Source: Pseudomonas sp. UMAB-08 (lineage in GTDB: Bacteria; Pseudomonadota; Gammaproteobacteria; Pseudomonadales; Pseudomonadaceae). Taken from it: a stretch of DNA of 64,000 nt. The stretch lies in NCBI RefSeq assembly GCF_900095225.1, contig NZ_LT607415.1:478218-542217 (forward strand), written 5' to 3'. Both the position numbers and the translations under genes were made by a program. Shown piece by piece: positions 36,081 through 45,946 of this stretch. Positions within the stretch are counted from its first letter, which is position 1, and every line of letters begins with the position of its first letter. The notes under the pieces were generated by a model. It was not told the origin of the DNA, searched no databases, and saw only the letters and a program-made list of their open reading frames with translations.

Positions 36081-39065
36081 TTACAGCATGAGCAGCTGTT
36101 CTATCTCTTGTGCCGAGACAGGCTTGCTGAACAGATAGCCTTGCATTTCATCGCAGCCGTTTTCGCGCAGGAAAACTTTCTGTTGTTCGGTTTCTACGCC
36201 CTCGGCGATCACCTTGAGATTCAGTTTGTGCCCCAATGAAATCACGGCCGTGGCGATGGCTCTGTCATTCTCGTTATCGGGAAGGTCGCGCACGAAAGAC
36301 TGGTCAATTTTCAGTCGGGCAATGGGGAAGCTTTTCAGTGCGGCGAGGCTTGAGTAGCCGGTGCCGAAGTCATCGATCGAGAGGCTTATTCCCATCGCCT
36401 GCAGTTCCTTCATCTTGGTAATGGCTTGCTTGAGGTCTTGCATGATCAAGCTTTCGGTCAGTTCCAGCTCAAGGTACATGGGGTCCAGCCCGCTTTCCTG
36501 CAACGCGTGTTGCACCCGGCTGACCAAGTCCCTTTCGATGAATTGGCGTGCTGAAATATTGACTGAGATGGTGATCGTGGGCATGCCTGCATCCTGCCAG
36601 GCTTTGTTCTGTTTGCAGGCAGTGTGGATCACCCAATCGCCAATGGGCACGATTAATCCGGTTTCTTCGGCTGGCGGAATAAACTTGATGGGGGAAACCA
36701 TGCCGAGTGTGGGGTGCTGCCAGCGGATCAGCGCTTCCACGCCGATGACCTGACCTGAGTGTAAATCCACCTGGGGCTGATACAGCAACAGGAACTCCTC
36801 ACGGTCAATTGCATTTCGAAGCCCGTCCTGCATGGCAAGCTTGCCCTTATGCTTGCTGTTCATCTCGCTGGTGTAAAACTGGTAACTGTTGCGGCCCAGC
36901 TCCTTGGCGCGATACATGGCGGCGTCCGCGTTTCTGAGCAGGGTCTCGGTGTCGGTTCCGTCGGCAGGGTAGGTGGCCAGTCCCATGCTGCAGGTGACGT
37001 GGAGTGTGTGCCCGCTGAGCAGGATGGGTTGCAGGATGGCTTCCTGGATTTTTTGCAGGACCGGGGTGATACCGTCGACGTCAGAAGGCTGATCGAACAG
37101 GATGATCACGAACTCGTCGCCGCCCAGCCGAACGACCGTGTCGGTGCGGCGCACGCACTGCACCATTCGGCTGGCGACGGTTTTCAGCAGCTCATCCCCG
37201 GCGCTATGGCCCAGACTGTCATTGACCAGTTTGAATTTATCCAGGTCGATGAACACCACCGTTACCCGGCGAGCGCAACGTTGAGCGTAAAGGATGGCTT
37301 GTTTGAGACGGTCTTCCAGCAGCGTGCGATTTGGCAGTCCGGTCAATGCATCATGGTCTCCCATATAGCGGATGCGGTTTTCCGTGTGTTTGCGCTCAAT
37401 CGCGATTCCGGCGAGGTGCGTCGCTATGCCAATCAGCTGCATCTCGATCTCGACGGGGCTGCGCACCGTACGGGAATACAAGGCAAAGGTTCCCAGGACC
37501 TTTCGATCATGGGACAGGATGGGTGTCGACCAGCAGGCGCGAAGGCCGTAGGGCGCTGCGATTGATCGATAATCTTCCCACAGTGGGTCGTGCTCGATAT
37601 CAGCAACAATCACGGGTTCTCGTCGATACACGGCAGTGCCACACGAGCCGACCTTCGGGCCGATTGCAACCCCGTCGATGGCCTGGGTGTAGGTCTTCGG
37701 CAGGCTGGGTGCGGCTCCATGCAGGAGGTGCGTTCCCTCTTCGTCCAGCAGGAGGATGGACACCATCATGTCGTTCATCTGCGACTCAACCAGATGGGCC
37801 AGACTGTCGAGGACCTCCTGGAGTTCGGTACTTTTCGCGATCAGTTCAAGGACGTTACCTTGGCCGGTGCGTACAACAGCCTCCTGTTGCAATTGAGAGT
37901 TTTGTAAAGCGAGCCGTTCTTTGACGGTGCTCAATTCGGCTGTTTTTCTTTCAAGCTGCTGGCGATCTTTCAGAAACTGATTCACGGCACGTGCCATGTC
38001 GCCGATCTCGTCCTTCTCCTGCACCTCCATCACCAGCGGCGTATCGTCGATACGCTCCTGCCGTAGCTGGCGGCTTATCTCATTCAGGCGCTCGAGCACA
38101 TGACGACCCATGAATATGCGCGTCACAAACCATGCAAGTATCAGGCTGCCGCCCAGCATGATCAGTATCCATTGCTGGCTGCGATTGGAGGCTTCGACCA
38201 ATTCCTGCACGGCTTCCCGGTAGTCTTGGGTGTACGCGTCGGATTGCTCGCGTGCCACCGTCACCAAGGACTCGGCCTGGCTTTCCAGAGCATCATGAAA
38301 GTGCTGCAGAGCGTCGTGCTGACTGATCAGTTTCAGGCGGAGGGAAAACGGATCGTGCGCGTCAGGATCAATAAGGTCGGACTGCTGTGATTGCAGGGTG
38401 GCGACATCGTTTCGCACTGCATCGGGTAACTCGCGTGTCGCATCGGCCTTGCGCATGAAGCGCGTACGCAGCAGTTCCACCGCATTGCGGTCATTCACGA
38501 CAGGCAGGTTGTACAGCAGAACCGCCAGCTCCGGGCTGCCTTGAGTTTGAGCGCCGATCAAGCGACCGGTACGATCCTTCAGGGTGTGTTCGAAGTCGAC
38601 TTCGGTTTGCAGTACGCCTTCACGCAGTTGAGCCACAATGTTGGCGGTATTGCGAAATAGTTGACTCGACTGATGCACGTCAAGTATCGCGACAGCATTG
38701 CTCGCGGTTGTCAGCTGAACCACCAGGCGATCAAGTGCCTCAAGCTGTTTGACCGTCTCGGCATAGCTTGAGCGCAGGGTGTCAAAAGAGGCGGTGGTCA
38801 GTAGTTGATCCGTTTGGCGCTCGATCAGCAGTGTGCTTTGCAGCATGTCCTGTCCAGCTTGCATGCGGACCAATCGCTCTTTGGTCAGCTCTCGGGTGGC
38901 GTTGTTTGACGTACGCAAGGCGTAGACCGCTGTCGTGCCGCCCGCCAGGATCAACAGGGCCAGCGCTAGAAAAGCAAGGATGAATTGAGCGCGTAACGAT
39001 TGCGGGAGCAGTAGGCGATACACGGCGGTGAGTCTGGAAGTCACATCCACGGTCAGCGGTTCCAT
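36081..39065 (-). CDS. Membrane GGDEF/EAL protein with HAMP and GAF domains
   Basis: 994 residues. TM1 is about 27-50 and TM2 about 299-318, enclosing a 250-residue mainly helical periplasmic domain of TorS/four-helix type. Then HAMP (318-370), a coiled coil, GAF (403-560), GGDEF (565-735) and EAL (745-990). GGDEF is intact (648-652) with an RxxD inhibition site (Arg639-Asp642). The EAL domain keeps EAL (777-779), ELTES (868-872), DDFGTGYSS (898-906), KIDQSFV and EGVE, so both cyclase and phosphodiesterase activities are possible. The ATG overlaps the end of a periplasmic binding protein gene by 13 bp, so the binding protein probably supplies the signal. Confidence 0.95.
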   Translation of the reverse strand: MEPLTVDVTSRLTAVYRLLLPQSLRAQFILAFLALALLILAGGTTAVYALRTSNNATRELTKERLVRMQAGQDMLQSTLLIERQTDQLLTTASFDTLRSSYAETVKQLEALDRLVVQLTTASNAVAILDVHQSSQLFRNTANIVAQLREGVLQTEVDFEHTLKDRTGRLIGAQTQGSPELAVLLYNLPVVNDRNAVELLRTRFMRKADATRELPDAVRNDVATLQSQQSDLIDPDAHDPFSLRLKLISQHDALQHFHDALESQAESLVTVAREQSDAYTQDYREAVQELVEASNRSQQWILIMLGGSLILAWFVTRIFMGRHVLERLNEISRQLRQERIDDTPLVMEVQEKDEIGDMARAVNQFLKDRQQLERKTAELSTVKERLALQNSQLQQEAVVRTGQGNVLELIAKSTELQEVLDSLAHLVESQMNDMMVSILLLDEEGTHLLHGAAPSLPKTYTQAIDGVAIGPKVGSCGTAVYRREPVIVADIEHDPLWEDYRSIAAPYGLRACWSTPILSHDRKVLGTFALYSRTVRSPVEIEMQLIGIATHLAGIAIERKHTENRIRYMGDHDALTGLPNRTLLEDRLKQAILYAQRCARRVTVVFIDLDKFKLVNDSLGHSAGDELLKTVASRMVQCVRRTDTVVRLGGDEFVIILFDQPSDVDGITPVLQKIQEAILQPILLSGHTLHVTCSMGLATYPADGTDTETLLRNADAAMYRAKELGRNSYQFYTSEMNSKHKGKLAMQDGLRNAIDREEFLLLYQPQVDLHSGQVIGVEALIRWQHPTLGMVSPIKFIPPAEETGLIVPIGDWVIHTACKQNKAWQDAGMPTITISVNISARQFIERDLVSRVQHALQESGLDPMYLELELTESLIMQDLKQAITKMKELQAMGISLSIDDFGTGYSSLAALKSFPIARLKIDQSFVRDLPDNENDRAIATAVISLGHKLNLKVIAEGVETEQQKVFLRENGCDEMQGYLFSKPVSAQEIEQLLML

Positions 39066-40198
39066 AGGCGGCGGTACACATTCCGGTAGCCATTGTCAGG
39101 GTCGTACTGGAACTTCTCCCCGCCATCGAGGGTGACGTTGTCGGCATTGACCAGATGAACTGGCGCTACGAATCCGCTGACAGGGAGTCCTGCAAGGAGT
39201 CGGTTCAATTCATCCATCACCTGCCATCCGTGCAGATTCAGCGGCTCGGCCACTGTGACGGTCTGATAAGTCTTTGCCTGAATGCGCAAAAAAGCGGAAG
39301 CACTGCCATCCCCGGCAGACAGTAGATTGAGTCCGTTGCTCGGTATTCCGGCGCTGGCCAACGCTGCAGTCGCGTAGTCGAAATAGATATCGTTGATGGC
39401 CAGCGTATGCGTCCAGCGTTTGCCATACCGCAGGAGCAGTTCTTTAGTAATCGCGGGCATACGCTCGCCACTCTCAGAGATCGCAATGTCGCGCACTTCC
39501 AGCAGGGTGCACCCTTTGCAGGACTGGATGATGTCTTCCATGGCCTTGGCCTTGGCTGTGGCGATGCTGTACCTGGAGTCCGTCAGGATGACCACGCCAG
39601 CGTGACCCATTGATTGCGCCACTGCCGCCAATGCAGTGAGGCGTGCGACCTCCACCGGGTCGGTGGTGACGTTCATGGCGACAGGTGTGCCCGCAATCGG
39701 CCCCGGCTGTGCATCCGCGTGCCAGGCAACGACAGGCACGCCATGGCTGGCAAAGGTTTCCAGTGCCGCACGGTTCTCGTGTGCATCCGACCCGCACAGG
39801 ATAAGGCCGTCGGGGTTTGCTGCCAGCGCATCGGCAAAGGCTTTCGCGCGTCCGGCTGACGATCCGCCGCCATCGAATATCTTGAGCGACCAGCCCATCA
39901 CCGCAGCCGCCTCGCGTGCGCCTTGCGCGACACCGACAATTCCGCCATTGCGTAAATCTTCTGCCACAAAGGCAATGTTTTTGCCCCGAGGGGCAGGAGG
40001 GCCGGACTCGGGGCCGCTCCAGTGCGCTTTGAGGGTTGCCTTGGCAACGATCTGCTGTGCCTGGCTGACGAAGACCATGGCGTTTTTGCCATCGTCTCTG
40101 GCTAGCGGAGCTGGTAAATTCTGGGCATGCCCGGGAACTGCGGCTAAAAGACAGAAGGCTGTAATCGAAGCAATACCGAGAAAGTAGGATCTCTTCAT
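39053..40198 (-). CDS. Periplasmic binding protein type 1, sensory partner of the GGDEF/EAL protein
   Basis: 381 residues from the ATG at 40198, which begins a clean signal peptide (MKRSYFLGIASITAFCLLAA, cleavage after GHA); an in-frame ATG at 40264 would add 22 residues. The mature part is a ribose-binding-like fold (Peripla_BP_4): KNIAFVAEDLRNGG, NPDGLILCGSD and GVPVVAWHADAQPG. No ABC permease or ATPase is nearby. The stop overlaps the GGDEF/EAL start by 13 bp. This recalls TorT-TorS and NspS-MbaA, where a periplasmic protein controls a membrane sensor. The ligand is unknown. Confidence 0.88.
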   Translation of the reverse strand: MKRSYFLGIASITAFCLLAAVPGHAQNLPAPLARDDGKNAMVFVSQAQQIVAKATLKAHWSGPESGPPAPRGKNIAFVAEDLRNGGIVGVAQGAREAAAVMGWSLKIFDGGGSSAGRAKAFADALAANPDGLILCGSDAHENRAALETFASHGVPVVAWHADAQPGPIAGTPVAMNVTTDPVEVARLTALAAVAQSMGHAGVVILTDSRYSIATAKAKAMEDIIQSCKGCTLLEVRDIAISESGERMPAITKELLLRYGKRWTHTLAINDIYFDYATAALASAGIPSNGLNLLSAGDGSASAFLRIQAKTYQTVTVAEPLNLHGWQVMDELNRLLAGLPVSGFVAPVHLVNADNVTLDGGEKFQYDPDNGYRNVYRRLWNR

Positions 40199-40320
40199 TC
40201 GCTTGGGGTCGTTACCGCGTGAGATGCCAGGCCTTGCGCCGACATTGCGATCATATTCTTCCATGGCATTTGGCTACGTAGGGAGGTGCCACAAGGTGCT
40301 GTGGGTACGAAAAAGCGACG

Positions 40321-40350
40321 AAAAAAACGGCACCCGAAGGTGCCGTTTTT
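40321..40350 (-). terminator. Terminator of fabAB
   Basis: AAAAAACGGCACC and GGTGCCGTTTTTT form a perfect stem with A and T tracts just after the fabB stop; it would work in both directions. Confidence 0.85.
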
Positions 40351-40360
40351 TATGCAGGTG

Positions 40361-41581
40361 TTACTTACCCTGCCAGCGTTTCAGCACCAGGGTGGCATTG
40401 GTGCCACCGAAGCCAAAGCTGTTGCTCATGACCTGATCGACCTTTGCGTTCTCACGGGTCTTGAGCAGGATCGGCATATCGGCCACAACCGGGTCGAGCT
40501 CTTCGATGTTGGCAGAGCCAGCGATGAAGTTGCCTTCCATCATCAGCATGCAATAGATCGCTTCGTGAACGCCGGCAGCGCCCAGAGAGTGACCCGACAA
40601 GCTTTTGGTCGAACTGATGGCAGGAGCATCTGTGCCGAAGACTTCACGTACACCTTCCATCTCTTTCGCGTCGCCGACCGGAGTCGAAGTCCCGTGAGTG
40701 TTGATGTAGTCGATAGGGCCTTCAACAGTGGACAGCGCCATTTGCATGCAGCGAATAGCGCCTTCGCCGCTTGGGGCGACCATGTCGTAGCCATCTGACG
40801 TTGCGCCGTAGCCTACGATTTCTGCGTAGATTTTTGCGCCACGAGCCAGAGCATGCTCCAGCTCTTCAACCACGACCATGCCACCGCCACCGGCAATGAC
40901 GAAACCGTCACGTTTGGCATCGTAAGCGCGGGAGGCTTTCTCCGGCGTTTCGTTGTACTGGCTGGACAGAGCGCCCATCGCGTCGAACAGGAACGACTGG
41001 CTCCAGTGCTCCTCTTCACCGCCACCGGCGAAGACTACGTCCTGTTTACCCATCTGGATCTGTTCCATTGCGTTACCGATGCAGTGAGCACTGGTGGCGC
41101 AGGCAGACGCGATGGAGTAGTTCAGACCCTTGATTTTGAACGGGGTGGCCAAACAGGCGGAGACGGTGCTGCTCATGGTCCGCGTGACGCGGTATGGGCC
41201 AACGCGCTTGACGCCTTTTTCGCGAAGGATGTCCAACGCTTCCATCTGGTTAAGCGTCGACGCGCCGCCGCTGCCAGCGATCAGGCCTGTGCGCGGGTTG
41301 GACACCTGGTCTTCGGACAGTCCGGAGTCGACGATAGCGTCCTTCATGGCCAGGTAAGCGTAAGCCGCTGCATGGCCGACGAAGCGATAGATCTTGCGAT
41401 CGATCAGCTCTTCGAGGTTGAGGTCAATGGAGCCGGAAACCTGGCTACGCAGACCCATTTCGGCATATTCCGGATTGAAACGGATGCCAGGGCGGCTTGC
41501 ACGCAGGTTAGCGGAAACGGTGTCTTTGTCATTGCCCAAGCAGGAAACAATGCCCAGACCAGTGATAACGACGCGGCGCAT
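40361..41581 (-). CDS. fabB: 3-oxoacyl-ACP synthase I
   Basis: 406 residues from the ATG at 41581 ([16 protein letters not shown]). The catalytic triad of the condensing enzyme is Cys161 ([11 protein letters not shown]), His296 ([11 protein letters not shown]) and His331 ([12 protein letters not shown]). FabB extends the cis-3-decenoyl-ACP made by FabA and is needed for unsaturated fatty acids. It lies 10 bp downstream of fabA in the same operon. Confidence 0.98.
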   Translation of the reverse strand: MRRVVITGLGIVSCLGNDKDTVSANLRASRPGIRFNPEYAEMGLRSQVSGSIDLNLEELIDRKIYRFVGHAAAYAYLAMKDAIVDSGLSEDQVSNPRTGLIAGSGGASTLNQMEALDILREKGVKRVGPYRVTRTMSSTVSACLATPFKIKGLNYSIASACATSAHCIGNAMEQIQMGKQDVVFAGGGEEEHWSQSFLFDAMGALSSQYNETPEKASRAYDAKRDGFVIAGGGGMVVVEELEHALARGAKIYAEIVGYGATSDGYDMVAPSGEGAIRCMQMALSTVEGPIDYINTHGTSTPVGDAKEMEGVREVFGTDAPAISSTKSLSGHSLGAAGVHEAIYCMLMMEGNFIAGSANIEELDPVVADMPILLKTRENAKVDQVMSNSFGFGGTNATLVLKRWQGK

Positions 41582-41591
41582 GCGGATACCC

Positions 41592-42107
41592 TTAGAAATT
41601 TTCAGTGGAAGTGAACAGGCCGACCCGAAGGCCTTCGGCGCTGTAGATTTCGCGACCATCAACGCTCACGGTGCCGTCGGCGATTGCCAGGACCAGTTTG
41701 CCTTTCATGGTGCGTTTGATATGGATGTTGTAGGTGATTTTTTTTGCGGTCGGAAGAACCTGACCGTAAAATTTCACTTCGCCCGACCCCAAAGCACGGC
41801 CACGGCCAGGATTCCCCTGCCAGCCGAGATAGAAGCCGACGAGTTGCCACATGGCATCAAGGCCCAGGCAGCCTGGCATCACCGGGTCACCTTCGAAGTG
41901 ACAGGCGAAGAACCACAGGTCCGGATTGATATCCAGCTCGGCGACCAATTCACCTTTACCGTACTTGCCACCCTCGGCGCTGATATGGGTGATGCGATCC
42001 ACCATCAGCATGTTCGGGGCGGGCAGTTGCGCGTTACCTGGGCCGAACAGCTCACCGCGACTGCAGCGCAGCAGGTCTTCCCGGGTATAGGCGTTTTGTT
42101 GGGTCAT
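41592..42107 (-). CDS. fabA: 3-hydroxydecanoyl-ACP dehydratase/isomerase
   Basis: 171 residues, full length. Active-site His70 ([14 protein letters not shown]) and Asp84 (LGLDAMWQL) are present. It makes trans-2- and cis-3-decenoyl-ACP, the branch point to unsaturated fatty acids. An imperfect palindrome at 42240-42255 upstream is a candidate FabR/DesT-type operator. Confidence 0.98.
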   Translation of the reverse strand: MTQQNAYTREDLLRCSRGELFGPGNAQLPAPNMLMVDRITHISAEGGKYGKGELVAELDINPDLWFFACHFEGDPVMPGCLGLDAMWQLVGFYLGWQGNPGRGRALGSGEVKFYGQVLPTAKKITYNIHIKRTMKGKLVLAIADGTVSVDGREIYSAEGLRVGLFTSTENF

Positions 42108-42239
42108 GCGAGCTCCTCAATAATCCTGTGCGGCAGGGTAAGGCAAATTTTCCTGTCCGGCTGACGCGCCAGGTCTCTGCCGTCAGCCTACTCATAGACT
42201 ATTGCGTTGTAGTGAAAGTCACAGCACAAGGGAAATGAA

Positions 42240-42255
42240 AGTACACTTGTGCACT
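42240..42255. promoter_or_regulatory. Palindrome upstream of fabAB, candidate FabR/DesT-type operator
   Basis: AGTACACTTGTGCACT is an inverted repeat with one mismatch per arm, about 130 bp before the fabA start. FabR and DesT are TetR-family regulators that bind palindromes in fabA/fabB promoters and respond to the saturated/unsaturated acyl-CoA ratio. Assignment is by position and symmetry only. Confidence 0.4.
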
Positions 42256-42312
42256 GGAATTATTATCCAAGCAGCGTTTGCGAGCTGATTTGGTCACTAA
42301 GACTGCCGTAAT

Positions 42313-44244
42313 TTAGCATTTATCGCCAGTCGCAGATGCTTGAAAGGGCAGCCAACGCTGAAGAACTTGCTGTAAATCAGTACGTTTGAAGGGTTTTGCC
42401 AGGTAATCGCTCATTCCGGCCTGCAAGCAGGCCTCCCGATCACCGTGCAATGCGTTGGCAGTCAGGGCGATGATGGGTACCTGAATGCAGTTTGTCAGTT
42501 GACGAATCTGCCGCGTCGCTTCGTAGCCGTCGATCACTGGCAGGCGACAGTCCATGAGAATCGCCGCGAAATCTCCAGTCTGAGCCGCGCTCACAGCCTG
42601 TGCCCCATCGCTGACCACGCTGATCTGGAAGCCCAGACTGCGCAGCATCGCCTCGACCACGGTCTGATTGACCGGGTTGTCCTCAACCAGCAACACATGC
42701 TGATTTTTGCCGTTGCTGTTACCCGCGAGGAAGGTCGGTACCTGTTCAGGGGCTTTTTCCCTGTGCAGCGCCAGCGGAATTTCAAGGGTGAAGATTGATC
42801 CGATGCCTTCTTCGCTCCGGGCCCGAAGTGTTCCGCCCATGCGCTCGGCCAGGGTTCTGGCGATAGGCAAGCCTAGCCCGGTACCGCCATACCGCCGGGA
42901 AATCGAGCTGTCCGCCTGTTCAAAGGCATTGAACATCAGTTCCAGTCGCTCGGCAGAGATACCGATGCCGCTGTCGCACACCGTGCAGGTGAACCAGACC
43001 GATTCCTGATCCAGAGGCTGCCACCGGGTCTCGATCTGTACGCTGCCCAGGTCAGTAAATTTCAACGCGTTGCCGATCAGATTGACCAGAATTTGCCGAA
43101 TACGGGTCGGATCACCTTCGACCTCGAGGGACTCCAGTCCCGGAGGGGTTTTCAGCTCCAGGGAGATGCCGCGTTGTTGGGCGTTATGGTGGAAAGCCTG
43201 GGCCGAGGTGCTGATCAATTCAGCCAGATTGAACGGTATATGCTCCAGCGCCAGTGCTTCGCGCTCAATACGCGAGAAGTCGAGGATATCGTTGATCACA
43301 CGCAGCAAGTGCTCGGTTGATTCGGTCGCCAACGCAGCATATTCAGCCTGCTCATCGGTCATTTTGGTGGTTTCCATCAACTGCAGCATCCCCAATACAC
43401 CGTTCATGGGGGTGCGCAGTTCGTGGCTCATCATGGCCAAGAAGTTGGATTTGGCACTGTTGGCCCGTTCGGCTTCTTCGCGGGTCTGAATCAGTTGGTC
43501 AATGGTCTGTTGCTGTTCGCGGCTGGCGTGTTCCAGTCCGTAGGCGAGGTTGTTGATGTGTCGCGCCAGGTCACCCAGTTCGCCGTCGTCGGTCACCGGT
43601 AATGGCCTGTTGTAGTCACCTTGCTGGATCGCCTTGACCGCTTCGCCCATGTCGCTGATCGGTTGCGACAGGCTTAGCGCCAGACGACGGGCGAGGACAT
43701 AGGTAAAAAGCAGGGCGAACAGCGCGAGAACCCCGGCTTTGAGCAGGATTTCCTGTTGGCGCTGACTGAATGCATCGTTGGACATGCCGACGATCACCCG
43801 CCCCAGGTAATCCTCATTCGGCGAGCTGGCCTGGGGGGCAGGGGCTTGCAGGAGGTCATTCCCCAACGGGATGTTCTGTGACCGGATAGGTGCCTGGAAG
43901 ATCTCCACCTGAGCGGATCGTGTGTCGTTTTCGTTCGGTTGCTCGACGTACATCAGCACGTTGTTGGCGTTGTCCTGCACCTCCAGAAAGCGCACGTGGG
44001 GCGTGGCCAGCGTGGCGCGCATCAGGCCTTCGAGAACGTCATCGTTGCCCACGATCACGCCATATTCCGACGCTGGAGCCAACTGATTGGCGATCAATTG
44101 ACCGGTATGAGTCAACTCTTGACGCAAGTCCTGAATCCGCACGAAGGTGAAGAAACTGATCAGCAATAAGGTCAGTAGCAGCGCCGGCCCCAGACTGATG
44201 ATTTGGGTGCGGGTGTTGATGCCCCAGTTCAGGCGGAAAGTCAT
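42313..44244 (-). CDS. Hybrid sensor histidine kinase, PA1611-like
   Basis: 643 residues from the ATG at 44244, with AGGAG upstream. TM1 about 16-35 and TM2 about 167-187 enclose a 130-residue periplasmic sensor (CHASE8-like). HAMP (188-240), HisKA with His274 (MMSHELRTPMNG), HATPase with Asn392, DSGIGIS and GTGLGL, then a receiver domain with Asp565 (ILMDCRLPVIDG). The position next to fabA-fabB and near gpsA is that of PA1611 in P. aeruginosa, a kinase reported to interact with RetS and feed HptB, affecting biofilm and virulence. The same role here is inferred from synteny and architecture. Confidence 0.92.
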   Translation of the reverse strand: MTFRLNWGINTRTQIISLGPALLLTLLLISFFTFVRIQDLRQELTHTGQLIANQLAPASEYGVIVGNDDVLEGLMRATLATPHVRFLEVQDNANNVLMYVEQPNENDTRSAQVEIFQAPIRSQNIPLGNDLLQAPAPQASSPNEDYLGRVIVGMSNDAFSQRQQEILLKAGVLALFALLFTYVLARRLALSLSQPISDMGEAVKAIQQGDYNRPLPVTDDGELGDLARHINNLAYGLEHASREQQQTIDQLIQTREEAERANSAKSNFLAMMSHELRTPMNGVLGMLQLMETTKMTDEQAEYAALATESTEHLLRVINDILDFSRIEREALALEHIPFNLAELISTSAQAFHHNAQQRGISLELKTPPGLESLEVEGDPTRIRQILVNLIGNALKFTDLGSVQIETRWQPLDQESVWFTCTVCDSGIGISAERLELMFNAFEQADSSISRRYGGTGLGLPIARTLAERMGGTLRARSEEGIGSIFTLEIPLALHREKAPEQVPTFLAGNSNGKNQHVLLVEDNPVNQTVVEAMLRSLGFQISVVSDGAQAVSAAQTGDFAAILMDCRLPVIDGYEATRQIRQLTNCIQVPIIALTANALHGDREACLQAGMSDYLAKPFKRTDLQQVLQRWLPFQASATGDKC

Positions 44245-44488
44245 CGGACGCTTTCTCCTGCCGCCCGCGGTGGATCGCTCCCCTGCAGGCACGTGAACTG
44301 CGCGCACAGTTTTATGATCCATTGGTCATAAACACTGCTTATCCTTGACTGACAGGTCATCGCGAAACGCCATCAAAAGGGGGAGTCGGGCATGGTAACC
44401 GACGCTGCGGTAATTTCCATTGAACTTGTGGGGTATTGGTCGGCCTGAATTGAATCTCTTCAAGGCTGGTCGCGCAGGCTCTGCCCCG

Positions 44489-44494
44489 TATAAT
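44489..44494 (+). promoter_or_regulatory. Candidate -10 box of gpsA
   Basis: A perfect TATAAT 41 bp before the gpsA ATG. The -35 position (around 44466-44471) is poor, so an activator may be needed, or the match is chance. Confidence 0.35.
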
Positions 44495-44534
44495 GCTGCC
44501 ATCGCCAGATGTGATGGCTCTAAGTGGATTGGTT

Positions 44535-45557
44535 ATGACTCAACAGCAACCTATTGCGGTTCTTGGAGGCGGCAGCTTCGGTACTGCTGTGGCGAATCTG
44601 CTGGCAGAGAACGGTTATCCGGTCAGGCAGTGGATGCGCGACCCGGCTCAGGCCGAGGCGATCCGTGTCAACCGCGAGAACCCACGGTACCTCAAAGGCA
44701 TCAAGGTTCACCCTGCGGTTGAACCGGTCACGGACTTGCTGACCACGCTGAACGGCAGCGAGTTGATTTTTGTTGCCTTGCCCTCTAGCGCCTTGCGTTC
44801 TGTGCTGGCGCCTCATGCGGACCTGTTGACCGGCAAGATGTTGGTGAGCCTGACCAAAGGCATTGAGGCGCACACCTTCAAGCTGATGAGCGAAATCCTC
44901 GAAGAAATCGCCCCGAATGCGCGCATCGGTGTGTTGTCCGGACCGAATCTGGCCCGAGAAATCGCCGAGCACGCGTTGACCGCCACAGTGGTGGCCAGCG
45001 CGGATGAAGACCTCTGCCAGCAGGTGCAGGCCGCGCTGCACGGTCGGACGTTTCGCGTGTATGCCAGTGCCGATCGGTTTGGTGTCGAACTGGGCGGCGC
45101 GTTGAAGAATGTGTACGCGATTATCGCGGGCATGGCGGTCGCGTTGGGCATGGGCGAAAACACCAAGAGCATGCTGATCACCCGTGCCCTGGCGGAGATG
45201 ACCCGGTTTGCCGTGAGCCAGGGCGCTAATCCAATGACCTTTCTCGGCCTGGCCGGGGTTGGCGATTTGATTGTCACCTGCTCATCGCCCAAGAGCCGTA
45301 ACTATCAAGTGGGTTTCGCCCTCGGTCAGGGTTTGAGTCTTGAAGAGGCTGTCACCCGCTTGGGCGAAGTGGCGGAAGGGGTTAACACCCTGAAGGTGCT
45401 CAAGGCCAAATCGGATGAGTTGCAGGTGTATATGCCGCTGGTTGCGGGCTTGCATGCGATTCTTTTCGAAGGACGTACGCTCAATCAAGTCATCGAAGTA
45501 TTGATGCGTGCCGAGCCGAAAACCGATGTCGACTTTATTTCCACCAGTGGTTTTTAA
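44535..45557 (+). CDS. gpsA: NAD(P)-dependent glycerol-3-phosphate dehydrogenase
   Basis: 340 residues from the ATG at 44535. NAD-binding motif [19 protein letters not shown], and [15 protein letters not shown] with the catalytic Lys. It reduces dihydroxyacetone phosphate to sn-glycerol-3-phosphate for phospholipid synthesis. It heads a run of genes (DUF4389, sixA, acyl-CoA synthetase) on the same strand. Confidence 0.97.
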   Translation: MTQQQPIAVLGGGSFGTAVANLLAENGYPVRQWMRDPAQAEAIRVNRENPRYLKGIKVHPAVEPVTDLLTTLNGSELIFVALPSSALRSVLAPHADLLTGKMLVSLTKGIEAHTFKLMSEILEEIAPNARIGVLSGPNLAREIAEHALTATVVASADEDLCQQVQAALHGRTFRVYASADRFGVELGGALKNVYAIIAGMAVALGMGENTKSMLITRALAEMTRFAVSQGANPMTFLGLAGVGDLIVTCSSPKSRNYQVGFALGQGLSLEEAVTRLGEVAEGVNTLKVLKAKSDELQVYMPLVAGLHAILFEGRTLNQVIEVLMRAEPKTDVDFISTSGF

Positions 45558-45592
45558 CGGAACCACTGTTTAACTGAAGCCCTTAGAGATAG

Positions 45593-45946
45593 GTGAAGGT
45601 CTTGAACGAATCGAAACTCAAACAGAATGAGTCGGTCCTGCTGCGCATTCTATGGATGCTGCTGTTTGTATTGATCTGGCAACTGGCAGAAGTCGTCCTC
45701 GGGTGTGTGGTACTGGTGCAGGTCGGCTACCGCCTGATCTACGGCGCTCCGAGTGGCAGCTTGATGAATTTTGGCGACAGCGTGAGTCAGTACTTGGCGC
45801 AGATCGGCCGTTTCGGCACGTTCCACAGCGACCAGAAGCCCTGGCCTTTCACCGATTGGCCTATGCCACGGGCGCCTGAAGGCGAGGCGCCGCATAGCGT
45901 TGCCCCTGCGCCGCATCCCGTTCGAGATGAGGAGCCAAAACTGTGA
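45593..45946 (+). CDS. DUF4389 membrane protein
   Basis: 117 residues. Start is GTG at 45593, or TTG at 45602. One or two hydrophobic segments near residues 16-42 (LRILWMLLFVLIWQLAEVVL) and the conserved FGDSVSQYLAQIGRFGTF motif define the DUF4389 family. Function unknown. The stop overlaps the GTG of sixA by 4 bp. Confidence 0.85.
   Translation: MKVLNESKLKQNESVLLRILWMLLFVLIWQLAEVVLGCVVLVQVGYRLIYGAPSGSLMNFGDSVSQYLAQIGRFGTFHSDQKPWPFTDWPMPRAPEGEAPHSVAPAPHPVRDEEPKL

Noticed and set aside
36081..40264. Considered whether the binding protein belongs to an ABC sugar importer
   Set aside because: No permease or ATPase gene is adjacent, and the gene overlaps the GGDEF/EAL gene instead.
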